A stretch of 64,000 bases of DNA, from positions 6,298,001-6,362,000 of the forward strand of contig JAPWDM010000009.1 in the NCBI GenBank assembly GCA_035578155.1. The letters run 5' to 3'. The stretch comes from Brachynemurus nebulosus (taxonomy: Eukaryota; Arthropoda; Insecta; Neuroptera; Myrmeleontidae). Below are positions 21,111 to 31,426 of the stretch, piece by piece. Position numbers and translations under genes: made by a program. The stretch's first letter is position 1. Each line of letters starts with the position of its first letter. Below the pieces are notes generated by a model. The model was not told where the DNA came from, searched no databases, and was given only the letters and a program-made list of their open reading frames with translations.

Positions 21111-21861
21111 TTTGCAGGGGCGGTGCCCTAAAATGTCGAGCCCCTCGGGTATTAAAGCAAAACGTTTTTCAATAATTTTTCGTCAAAAATATAGTAGATG
21201 AGCAACCAAAATGAAAGTGTTTTTTACTGCGTTCAAGCTTCTAAGAATACCCCCTTAATACGTATATTCAACAAGAGATTGACAAGAAACTTTAATAAAT
21301 GTGACTCAATTTACTGACCAGCCTTTATTAACATTGTCTAATTAATCCTTTGTAACTGTTATCCATTTACCTACCGGCAATAATTCCTTAATATTAACTC
21401 TTATTTAAAATAGGTAACGTATCCAAATAGAATTAATATTAAATAAATTAAAGTAGATGTGTGCTTAATACCTGATCCAGGTGCCTTTGATTTTAAACTG
21501 TATCAAACAAATGATCACTTTCAAAGTGCTATCAAAGTATCTTATGTATTATTCACAGTGGAAAAAGAAAACTTTTAGTATTCCGTGTGTAACATATCTT
21601 TCCCAGCTTTTCCGCTATCATTTATTCAACAATTGTGTTGGTTTTAACTCTAATATTATCTGCTTTGACTACCATCAACAGGCTTATATTTTACCATACC
21701 GTCAAAGCAGTCAACTTTGCTTATTGAAAGCAACTTTACCAAACCACATTTTATGTCAGGTAAATTAAAATTTCATATCTCATGATGTCTATGGCGCAGT
21801 TTTTTTTTTAGTGATAGAACAGTCCTAACAAATTCAATAGACTTTTACAATTTTTTTTTCA
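21111..21861. other. Spacer with two transposon end fragments
   Basis: CAGGGGCGGTGCCCTAAAAT at about 21116 looks like a hAT left end without a partner. AAGAATACCCCCTTAA near 21240-21256 matches the right end of the TTAA element at 49359-50008. The remainder is featureless. Confidence 0.4.
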
Positions 21862-22414
21862 TACAATAGTGGGGGGTGGGAGGTGGCACACAGCTTCCTT
21901 GTCTCGTAACAGGCTTTTATCAAATTTTTAAAGTGATTTGGTGCTAAAATTTGAGAGAAACGGGATTAGTAATAAGTAAGATATCGATATTTAATAGGAT
22001 TTCACGGTAGCGGCGTGACTAACATTACTCCGATTGCGACGAAATTCGTAGAGAACTCATTAGGAACTGCAAACGGCACAATTTCTAAGAATTTCATATA
22101 TACATTTAAGCTTTACTCTATGGTATTCGATATTTGATATTAGTAAATAAAAACACTTTACTTTGCAAAATACCACCATATTGACCGAAACATGTCACAA
22201 GAGTTTTTTATATACAATAAAAGTGGTATTTTGCAAAGTAAAGTGTTTTTATTTACTACTATTCTAAGAATTTCATTAAAAAACCAAAATTGTTCAGGAC
22301 TCTCTAATATGAAAAATACGTGAAAATTTTCATATTGAAGCGAGAAGGATTTTCACATTTCAAAAGTGATCACAATACTTCCATTAGGTACTTTAGTAGT
22401 CTCGTAAACAAAAT
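21862..22414 (+). repeat. Repeat family R with a nested hairpin insertion
   Basis: It begins with GGTGGCACACAGCTTCCTTG and ends with AAGTGATCACAATACTTCC...TTTAGTAGTCTCG. The same order of blocks occurs at 47489-48195 and 54238-54771. The family has no obvious inverted ends and no protein frame. This copy is interrupted at 22098-22261. Confidence 0.6.
22098..22261. mobile_element. 164-bp hairpin insertion flanked by a 15-bp direct repeat
   Basis: The 15-mer TTCTAAGAATTTCAT occurs at 22083-22097 and again at 22262-22276. In the other family R copies this site is present once. Inside are perfect 36-bp inverted arms (22141-22176 and 22223-22258) starting TAGTAAATAAAAACACTTTA. A 15-bp duplication is too long for most DNA transposons and fits target-primed retroposition or another staggered-break process. 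Confidence 0.6.
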
Positions 22415-23039
22415 ATTAATAATTTGAAGAAATTGTGGAAAGGAAATTGATATAATACCAGTGTTTTGTTAGAAATAGTCCTGTCACTAATGTAAAAGTG
22501 CTACAGACATTTATGGGCCGTGATACTTCAATTCGTTTAACATAAAATGTGATTTGATAAAATTACTCCAACAGGCAAAGTTGTCTGATTTGATTGTACC
22601 AGATTCTGTTGCTTTAAAGTTTATTCTCGACAAAATAACTTGAACAGTTGGTTATTTTTTTACACTTTTAAAATTTCCATACATTCTACATCACTGAAAA
22701 TAGTTTTATTTTTTTTTTATATCAAAAATAAAGTTTTCACGAGCAAGGTTTTCCATTTCTGTCTGTTTCGTACAATATAACAGTACCTAATTTATCTTTG
22801 TCACTCGAATACGAAGAATATTATGACGGAATTAGGCCAACTGTGGATAGGGGAAAATTGATTGAAATTATTTAATGTTTGAATATTGGGCAGACGGTAG
22901 ATGACGGAACAAAACCGCAAAGGATTATGCAGATACGTCATATAATACGTTAGGCCGTTCATCCGATTAAGTATCTTTAAATAAATCATTTAAAGTTTTA
23001 ATATACAGTGACACAAAAACAATGGTGTCTGTCGTTTAA
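22415..23039. other. No recognisable feature
   Basis: AT-rich spacer without domain-bearing frames. Confidence 0.5.
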
Positions 23040-23411
23040 ATAATAGGATTGTCGGGTTGGGACGTGTTGGGAACATTTTCATCTCCGTAAGAGATTAAAT
23101 CATATTAACCAATCGATTTGAAATTGTGCGTAAAAGTAGCTGGGGAATGAGAGGTCATAGACTACTTTTTATCGTGGTAAAAATCTGTTAAAACTACATT
23201 TATCTCTCTATTAGGCCTCAACCGCTCCATAACAATCGATTTCAAATTTTGCATAATGATAATAAGGCAAACGTAGAAAGACATAGGCTACTTCCTAAAC
23301 CGAAAAAACATTTTAGTCTCAAAAATCGATCGAATATAGGTATATTTAAAATTCAACCGGATACTATAATTTCGAATGTCACCTGGGCGAAATTGCGGGT
23401 AAATGCTGGTA
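23040..23411 (+). mobile_element. Degenerate Helitron fragment
   Basis: CATAGACTACTTTTTATCGT, AATCGATTTCAAATTTTGCA and the end CACCTGGGCGAAATTGCGGG followed by TAAATGCTGGT match the body and 3' end of the Helitron at 18448-19286. The terminal hairpin and CTAG are corrupted (CTGG). It is an old, inactive copy. Confidence 0.55.
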
Positions 23412-23594
23412 AACGCAATAAGCAGGGTTGGCAGGAAGGATGGGAGGGGGGGGTCCAGATAGGGCAATTTTTTGCCCTACCCAAATTTAAAATAGTATTT
23501 TACGCGTTCTAACATTTTTATCAAAACTACAAAATCAATTCCTAATCAATACCTGAATGTTTTCAAAAGCACTATATTCAACAATATATTAATA

Positions 23595-23895
23595 CTACAC
23601 TCTCAAAATAATTTATTTGTCCAAACAACAAAAATTTATTCGAATCAAAAACATAATAATATCTTATTTTTCTAAAAAAAATATTTTTTTAATTTAAAAA
23701 AGTATTTTTTTGATTACTGAAAAAATGTCAACAAAATATTTCTTTTTTTCAAAAATGAATTTCATTGAAACAATAAAATATTTTTTTGATTCAAATAAAT
23801 ATTTCTCTGAAACAATAAAATATTTGTTGATTTAACAAAATAAGAAATATAAAAAAAATTAATTTTTGAACAAAGCGATCATTTTGAGAGTGTAG
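23595..23895. mobile_element. 301-bp MITE with CTACACTCTCAAAAT inverted ends
   Basis: The left end CTACACTCTCAAAATAAT is inverted at 23878-23895 as ATCATTTTGAGAGTGTAG, with one mismatch. The interior alternates TTTTTTTGATTCAAATAAAT-type and AACAATAAAATATTT-type stretches in both orientations. The target duplication is not clear, so the superfamily is undetermined. Confidence 0.65.
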
Positions 23896-24311
23896 CATTA
23901 CTTCGAAATACAATATAGATATATTTCGAAAATCTAGATATATAGACAATAATTATTCATATCGGACCGGACACTGTTCATAATCTAGTTAACGTCAGAT
24001 CTGCCGATCGCTCTGTGTCAATGCAGACTCTATAAATTATTAGTATGTAGATTGTAGATATTATATTATGCATCCATAAAACTGATATGCATAGAGGTAT
24101 TAAGTGATTTCGTTATAATTTGATAGACAAAATAATTCCAGTGAATCTTGTAATTTAAAAACGTAATCGTTTATTAAAATTTTTCAGTTCCTTTAAAATT
24201 GTATACTCTCAAAGTGAATTCTTTGTTCAACGATAAAATATTTCTTTAAATGTTGAAAAAAAGAAATTCAAGAAAATATTTCGTTGAATCATAATTTTTT
24301 TTTTAATATAA
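23896..24311. other. Spacer with a related MITE left part (about 24200-24300)
   Basis: ACTCTCAAAGTGAATTCTTT at about 24204 followed by GTTCAACGATAAAATATTTC resembles the MITE at 23595. The rest of that copy seems to be separated by the direct repeats that follow. Confidence 0.4.
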
Positions 24312-24541
24312 CGTAAAAGCCCTTATACCGGAACACTATTTTTAGGTGTGTAGTTAAACTAACTTATAAAAATTGACAAATAAATTAAACACCCATTTTT
24401 TTTCTTGATAAGCATGAAATAAAGTTTTTTTAATCCAATGAAAATGTTTTTAAAAAAATACAACCCAAAAATTTTTATTCATTAATGTTTTTCTTTTACA
24501 AAATATCGACATCTACATCCAAATAAAGAATTATTAATGAC
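24312..24541 (+). repeat. Direct repeat, unit A
   Basis: It contains TTATACCGGAACACTATTTT through AAATAAAGAATTATTAATGA. A second unit lies at 24655-24886 in the same orientation, about 90 percent identical by eye and offset by about 343 bp. No open frame is conserved between them. Confidence 0.7.
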
Positions 24542-24654
24542 GCTAGAAGTTGCGAACCGATATACAAACAGACGTGTAATATGAGTAATATGACACATAG
24601 AGTGACATCTAGACGTCAATGTAGGAAACATAGAATGGTTTAAGTATCAGAAAA

Positions 24655-24886
24655 CATAAAAACCTCTATACCGGAACACTGTTTTTAGGTGTGTAATTAA
24701 ACTGGCTTATAAAAATTGACAAATAAATTAAACACCCATTTTTTTTTCTTAATAGCATGAAATAAAGTTTTTTTTTTAATCCAATGAAAATATTTTTAAA
24801 TAAATAGAACCCAAAAATTTTTATTCATTAATGTTTTCTTTTACAAAATGTCGACATCTACGTCCAAATAAAGAATTATTAATGAC
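24655..24886 (+). repeat. Direct repeat, unit B
   Basis: The second copy of the unit at 24312-24541, separated from it by about 113 bp of unrelated sequence. Just downstream, TTGTTTAAAGATTAAAAATT is itself duplicated in tandem (about 24888-24932), a 23-bp repeat. Confidence 0.7.
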
Positions 24887-24932
24887 TTTGTTTAAAGATT
24901 AAAAATTTCTTTGTTTAAAGATTAAAAATTTC

Positions 24933-25428
24933 TTTAATTTTTATTTATTTGAATCAAAAAAATATTTCTTTACATCAAAAAAAAAATATTTCCTTGATTC
25001 AGAGAAATTTTGTTTTTTTAATTGAAACAAATAAAGTACGGTAATTAAATACGATGGAACTTGGCCGATATTTTAACATAACAAATAGGTACCACTGACT
25101 CGGAAAAGTTCGTCTTCAGGGTCACATTTGGTGTCACCGTTAAAAAAGGTTACCGACACCGTGTCGCGTGTCAATAACAAACGATAATTTTTCTATCTAA
25201 AACTGACACACAAAAGACCATCGCTGAAATTGGAGCGCGCGTGTCGTCCAAACGTCGATATATGTCCAATTCATTTACTTACATTAAAATTTAATTGAAT
25301 TTTCTCAATTTCTTTTTATTTCGAATTGTCTCTCTGCGTTCTTGCGTTTCAACAAAATTACCTATTTAAGTAACCTATGCACGTTTTTATTTCATTGCTG
25401 CTGCATAAACATTGAATCAAATAGATGA
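24933..25428. other. MITE-like A/T stretch, then featureless sequence
   Basis: TTTGAATCAAAAAAATATTT and TTGATTCAGAGAAA (about 24950-25030) resemble the interior of the 23595 MITE and may be the right part of the copy split by the direct repeats. The remainder shows nothing. Confidence 0.4.
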
Positions 25429-25432
25429 TTAA

Positions 25433-26338
25433 GGGGAGATTCGCTAAAAAGGAAAAAGAATAAATCGATTTTTTTTTCCTTCATAATTATGTTCCTTAAG
25501 GTGTTGGAAATATTCTTTTAAATTTTATTTTAAAAAAATGAAAAATCAAAAAGTTATGGGCATTTTAGTTGATTTTCTCGAAAGTACGTTTTTCGACATG
25601 GTTCCTCATGTAGGTATCTCAAAAAGTATTTGAGATATCGACATAAATTAAAGTGCATATTATTCCTCGATGCCGTCATTTTTGGCAGGAACTAGGATCT
25701 TTTGGTTCCGGTAATATATTTTCAAAATGGCGGCTGTTTATAGTCGAGAAAAAGCGGTGATTTTTGAAAATTTATTCTCAAAATGCGATTTCCCGCAGGT
25801 TTATTACTTTTTCTCTTAGATCCTAGTTAGTGCCATAACTTTATATGTATGTTTTCAGAAAATTCTTGATTTTTTGATTTTGGTTCACTGGTAATATTAG
25901 AACGCGAGGAATCATCAAGGTGGAAAAAACTCGCAGTGTCGACTTCAAAACCATTTATACTCAGATAATTTTTGAATTTTTTTTTAAAGAAAATATTCTT
26001 GTAATCTTAAGACATGTAGAAACAATGTTGTATATTTCGTTTTTTTAGTAAAATATTTGAAGACATGAGTGAATGAAGGTGTTATGTAACACTTTTTCAA
26101 AAATTATCAGTATCATATATTCAAATTTGGTTTCATTAGGTCCAATTGTTTCGTAGAAATTCAATAATAAACATGTGCTATTTATTACATGGGAAGTATA
26201 TGTAAATAAAAACTTTCAAACGCTTCTACTGTAAAATTATTTAAAAAGTGTAACAACACCGTCATCCACTCATGTCTTCATCTATTTGTATAAAAGAAAG
26301 GTCGATTTGTGATGGTTTTTTTTGGAGCGAATCTCACC
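25433..26338. mobile_element. TTAA-target TIR element (family T1), second complete copy
   Basis: It is flanked by TTAA (25429-25432 and 26339-26342). The ends are GGGGAGATTCGCT and the complement of GGTGAGATTCGCT. The left half repeats the body of 9767-10887 in reverse, including GCCCATAACTTTTTGA complemented and CGCGAGGAATCATCAAGGTG. The right half is not shared and carries its own inverted pair (GAAGACATGAGTG near 26061 and CACTCATGTCTTC near 26270). No transposase. Confidence 0.7.
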
Positions 26339-27475
26339 TTAATAGACAGAGATATAGGCATACGGGACTGGCGTCTGTATGTCTCTGTCTATGGATTTTT
26401 ATGTAAATTAAATGTATTCAATTTCTGTTACCAACTCACCACCGGGCCGAGTTAAGCTCCAGGCTCTGCACGTAATGATAAAATAAGTGATCGAACACAC
26501 ACGAAAAACGAGATAAAAGGATAAAACTGGATCAATCCCGGTAATATTTATTTAATTCATTTTCAATTTTGTTTGAGCCACCAATTTCTAAAATATTACA
26601 CTTTTTAATATACCCCAAAGGTGCGGATGGAAAAAGATATTATCTGATGGTAAAAGTTTTAAGTACTTAAAGATTATCATTCCAAATTTTCCGTTCGAAA
26701 TTAACTGCGTGTGTTATTTAATACCCGCAAAGGTATCTTTGCCGTTTTTATATGCGGTTTTCGATAATTCAAATATTTACATAGGTACATAAGGATTTTA
26801 TGATAAGCACAGTTTAGACAAAAAATTCCTTCCACCTCTCCCCACTACGTTGTGTAGGTAAACACTCTTTGTAGTCGTGTGGGTTTGTGGTCACACACAC
26901 AACTACATAACACGTATTAGCTGACAGAGCAACGTGCAGTTTAAATAATAATGGTATTAATAATACATAACAATTGTCGTGCATTCGGTGACTGACACCG
27001 AACGACTAACTACCTTAAGCTGTGACAGCCCAACAAATGACTCCAAGCGATCCACACTGTTCTATGATTTTAATCTTTTCACCGGAGAAATCTACAATCA
27101 CGGTCAAATTTAATATACAGTAGAAGCTTTCAGTAACACCGCTCCCTTCTCCTAACTCCGTCGTACAGTTTCGTTCCAAGTGAAATTTTGAATCGCTCCA
27201 TCCGAGTAATACCACTCTCAATAATGTTATTCCCATACAATAGACAAAGTATTTTAGCTTCTGGGGCTACTAAAGTCGCGGAAGCATCACTTTCAAAAGT
27301 TTTTTTCTCTACAAAATGAAAATTTTCTTGCGCATCTTATACTTTAGAGCATCCTGGACAACTTTGATTTCGTTCTGTTTGTCTGTCGATTCGTCTGTGT
27401 GTCGAAAGATCTCATCAAATCGCATAACCTCAGCACTATTCAATCGTTTTTTTTTTTTTTTAGTTTATAGGTATA
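26339..27475. other. No confirmed gene; holds a palindrome and a micro-exon-like motif
   Basis: 26344-26392 forms a stem (ATAGACAGAGATATAGGCAT with its inverted partner). On the minus strand at 26465-26440, CGTGCAG precedes 26 nt and then GTGAGT, an exon-like arrangement. A pogo-like left end (ACAGTAGAAGCTTTCAGTAA) is at about 27118 without a clear partner. Confidence 0.35.
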
Positions 27476-27483
27476 ATGTAGGG

Positions 27484-28581
27484 TAGCGGTTTCCAAAGTG
27501 TTGGGCGCGCCCTCCTGGGGGAGGGGGGGGGGCTGGTAAGGTTCGCCAGGGGGACGCTGGGTAATTGCACATATCGTCGCTGTTTTGATAAAATCATGGT
27601 TTTAAGAATAAGCGCTCAGACATAATTTCCAAATAATGGACATTTTATATTAAGGAGTCATGGGTCCTTTTTAGCCAAAAAAAAAAATACACTGTTTTTT
27701 CAATTTTTTATTACAATATAAGAAAAAATAATTTATTTCAACTTTTGGCACATTATTATATATTATTTTGAGACACTGTAAAGAAACTTTTATGAAAGAA
27801 AAAAATAATTAGGCAGCTAGTTTTTAAAAATCGCTGATTTTTCGCCGTAGACAGAGTAACTCGTGAAATTCTTACCTAAAATAAAATACAAAATTTTTTC
27901 TATTAGAAAATTTTTTGTTGAAAACACTGTCAAAAGTTGAAATTTCATTTTTTTTAAATCCTTTTGCTTAAGTACCCACCATAAGCATTTACTAATAGAA
28001 GAAAATTGCGAAAAGTTGAAATAAATTAGATTTTTTTGCTAAAAAAAAAAGCCAAGTAACCCCTTAACACTGATTTTTCTGCTCGCCACTGTACGTAATA
28101 TTTTAACAATAGCAATTCTCAAGCGGTCAGAGTCATGTTAGCGCGTAAGTATCGAATACGTGTCTGATCAACGGTTTCCTCGCAAGTGTCTTCAGTAATT
28201 TCAGTAAAAAATTAATTTACGAATTGTTTATAAATTTTTTCAAGAAGTAAAATTTTTTATAGGTTTGGGGGGGGGGGGGGTGGTTATGCACAAAGTTTGG
28301 AAACCGCTGCCTTAAAGTATTACATCTTTTTATTTGTTTCAATATAATTAGATAAAAATGACGACTACAGAAGTCTTTTATTGGAGCGTCTCATTCCACA
28401 AGTTCCCAAGCTGCCATATTAATTATTCGAAGAATTAAAAAGAACTTTTCCATGTTGTTAACATGTGGAATGTTGGTTAACCAAAAAAAATTTCAAAATA
28501 GTAAAAAATTAAAAGATTTGTACGAATTTTTTTTTCTAAATTTATACGGGGGCGTTAGTACACAAAGTTTGGAAACCGCTG
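27484..28581. mobile_element. hAT-type element, 1.1 kb, non-autonomous, with duplicated right end
   Basis: The ends are TAGCGGTTTCCAAAG and the complement of CAGCGGTTTCCAAAC. The octamers atgtaggg (27476-27483) and atgtagag (28582-28589) match at 7 of 8. A second right-end-like block (CACAAAGTTTGGAAACCGCTG) lies inside at 28291-28311, so either a nested copy or an end duplication occurred. Long G-runs lie beside both ends. No transposase frame remains. Confidence 0.72.
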
Positions 28582-28589
28582 ATGTAGAG

Positions 28590-29191
28590 TGTCATGTATT
28601 CGCCGAATCTTCTGGCTATTCAGCGAATGTGTTCGTCGAATATTCGGTGTTCGGACGTTTCGGTCGAACGGAGCATTTGCTGCAAACTTAGTATTCACCA
28701 GTAAAACTAGCTGCTTAACTATTTCAAAAAAAAGAATCGACTAATCAAAATAAATCAAGTATTTATTCTTACACTGAACATGCAAAAACCTACCTTACTA
28801 TACCTACCTACTCTATTGTACTATTTTCTAGAAATTGTTTTGAAAAATTGTTCAAAAAGATCGTTAATTAAATAAAGATCATTTTCTAGATGTGTATTTG
28901 ATGTAACAGCTCAAACAAATAAACAATTTTAAACAAATAATTCTCTTGAAAACAGAAAATGCGTTTTTTTCTTCCTCATTAGCCGTGATTCCTCTTAACA
29001 GTGTTTGGAAAACTGTACAAAAAGATGCTATCATTGATGGAAGATCATTTTCTATTTGATTTTCTAACAAACGTGAACAAATAAACCGTTGTTGTTAAAC
29101 ATAAAGACAATGTTGTTTTTATTCCTCACAAAAGTAAACATTTCTTATTTTAATGTTAGAAACGGTAACTTACATACATGTACGTACATGT
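28590..29191. other. No recognisable gene
   Basis: 28596-28680 is rich in CGAAT/ATTCG palindromic words (GCCGAATCTTCTGGC, CGAATATTCGG). The rest is AT-rich with no domain or RNA signal. Confidence 0.4.
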
Positions 29192-29194
29192 AAG

Positions 29195-29395
29195 GCCGTT
29201 CCACACACTATAGTGCCACTCTCGAAATGCTCTCGCTTTGTTCTCGAAATTGTGTGGATCGGAAAGTCTGATCTTCGAGATGTATTAGTTCTGAACAGCG
29301 ACTAGAACCTCAGTACTCATTATTTCTTCTATAAGAATATTTTATCGACCCGGGAGCGTATCGAGAGCGGCACTATATACAGTGTGCAACGACCC
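29195..29395. mobile_element. PIF/Harbinger-type MITE with TAA target duplication
   Basis: It is flanked by TAA on both sides (29192-29194 and 29396-29398). The ends GGCCGTTCCACACACT and the complement of GGGTCGTTGCACACTG are followed by a shared ATAGTGCCRCTCTCGA, giving inverted arms of about 30 bp. A 3-bp TWA target and GGSNCGTT-type ends are typical of PIF/Harbinger. It is 201 bp and non-coding. Confidence 0.75.
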
Positions 29396-30877
29396 TAAAT
29401 GTTCTTAAACAAATACTGCATGCTTGCTACGTAAAAAAATCGGTTAAATGCAAATGGTATTTGCACAAATAGTATTCCGTACACTAAAATATATTTTTAA
29501 AATTAAAAATTTTGAAAAAGTGTTAGGACAAAAGTTGTTTCTTACATCGTGAAAAATATTTTCTCTACTCCTAATATTAAAAGTAACATTTTGTGCACGG
29601 CTAACTATATGTAAAAATTAACAATTGCCCACACTGTGCGGAAATAGCCGTGAGAAATTACTTCGCACGGCTTAATATAATAAAAATGTTGGCTATGTCT
29701 GATTTAATATATAATGTCATATGTAATTCTAAAAATATACATACATATGTATGTTGATTATTTATTATTGTTTCCATAGTTTCAAAGTATGCTTTGGCAA
29801 AAATTTGAACATCGTACCACTGACATTATAAATTTAAAAAATTTTTATTACTTATTTAAATTAAATTTTAATTATTTATGTTAAATTTTACGAAAAAAAA
29901 TGTTCTCGTAGAAAAAGTATAGTGTAAAATACGTGGGAAAAGCTTGTTTCTCACCTGCGGGCTCGCGAAACAAACTCATATTCATGAGAATTAAGCCTCT
30001 TTTCCCACTTATTGTACAATATACTATTTCCCTAAGCCATTTATAAAAATTGATCGTGCTAAAATTTTTCAATCTTGACAATTTTCGTTCAATTTACACC
30101 TCATTAGATTTTTCCGAAGCAAGCACTTTTCTTTTAGAAAATGATATAGTATTAAACACTTTTCCCGAAGGATTTATATATTATTAAATTTTTCTTTGAT
30201 GACATAAAGTTTCTATTTTATTTCCAAATTAATCCCTCGAATCAAAATTCCCTTTATTATTTAAAATATACGTTGGTTTCAGGCAAAAATACCTATGACA
30301 AATGGATTCATGCGAAAAGGATTCTATAAGTGTTCAATTTTACCAATTTCAATACGCAACACTAAAAATAAAAAAAAAATTAAAAAATAGGAAAGCTATG
30401 GTTTAAATGCCGCTTTTGATCATTGATAATTCTAACATCAACCACCTACTTGCAACGATAAAAAATATTCTAAAGAAAAAATATTAAGGTCAAAAACATA
30501 TGTTGAGTTCCCGTAACGGAAAAAAAATTGTTTTTATTTCACAAAATAATTATCTTATTTTCTCTCCTTTTTGAAACCTACATTTCCTCTTTGACGCCGC
30601 ACGTTTAAATAAGCTGCTGAGATAAACTTTATCGATAAAACCCACTCGCAATACAAGACAACAAGTTTAGAATTAAATTTTAACTGTTTAAATTAAATAT
30701 CGTTAAATTAGTTTAATTTATACTTTCTGTGTTAAATCAAATCACAATTTGTTTGTTAGTAAGTTAACACTGTTCGTCGTTGTAAGTGATAATTTTCAAT
30801 AATAAATATAATTAAGGAAAATTCGAAAGGATTTACTTCGAACAAGGAATATCTTTCTATGCTGTATTTCTCCGATT
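29396..30877. other. No gene seen; contains a hairpin repeat (29918-30028)
   Basis: 29931-29942 (ACGTGGGAAAAG) pairs with 29998-30008, followed by CACTTATTGTACAATATACT. The same tail follows the hairpins at 45007 and 48860. The rest is AT-rich and featureless. Confidence 0.45.
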
Positions 30878-31005
30878 TTAGCGAATTTCCAGAATGGAAT
30901 TCAGCTATTACAGCCACTGTCATCACGCGACTTGAGCCCAGGATTATGGCAGAAATTGGTTTTGAGGTCCCTAGAAACCGAAAATAATAAATAATATTCA
31001 CTAAA

Positions 31006-31103
<98 letters not shown>

Positions 31104-31426
31104 GCATGATAACTCTCGAACGAAATGACTTAGGTTTACGAAATTTGGTGAAAATGTTGGAAATGCCAAACCGTTGGACAAGTTGGTTAGCCAGACGCGT
31201 CGGATGCCAAGAACATGCTTTTTGTTCTTGCAAAAAATTAGTTTTTTGCCAAAATTTTCACTTAATCAACAATTTTTGCGAAATTTTTTTACACCATTCA
31301 AAGGAGGAGAAAAATTTACATAAAAAAGGTCTTTAAACTATTGTTCTATGTCAACTAGTTTCCGAGCAAAACTAATTTTTATAAGCAGAAATTCGCTATG
31401 TTATGCAGGATGCTGCGACAAGGGTA
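30878..31426 (-). mobile_element. Helentron-like element, complete inverted copy
   Basis: The 3' hairpin end (GCGAATTTCCAGAATGGAATTC) is at the left. The 5' end, reading TACCCTTGTCGCAGCATCCT on the minus strand, is at the right. The TA core is at 31010-31099. Conserved 5' block text includes ACTAGTTGACATAGAACAAT and CATCCGACGCGTCTGGCTAA. Both flanks are T, consistent with insertion between T and T. At 549 bp it is close in length to the 519-bp copy at 8572. Confidence 0.62.
31010..31099. repeat. (TA)n core of the Helentron-like element
   Basis: About 90 bp of uninterrupted TA alternation. Confidence 0.95.

Noticed and set aside
24312..24886. The two direct repeats as LTRs of a small retroelement
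   Set aside because: They do not start TG and end CA, the spacer is only about 110 bp, and no primer-binding or polypurine site is seen.
27015..27236. 73-codon minus-strand frame as a gene
   Set aside because: It overlaps a pogo-like transposon end (about 27118) and shows no domain.
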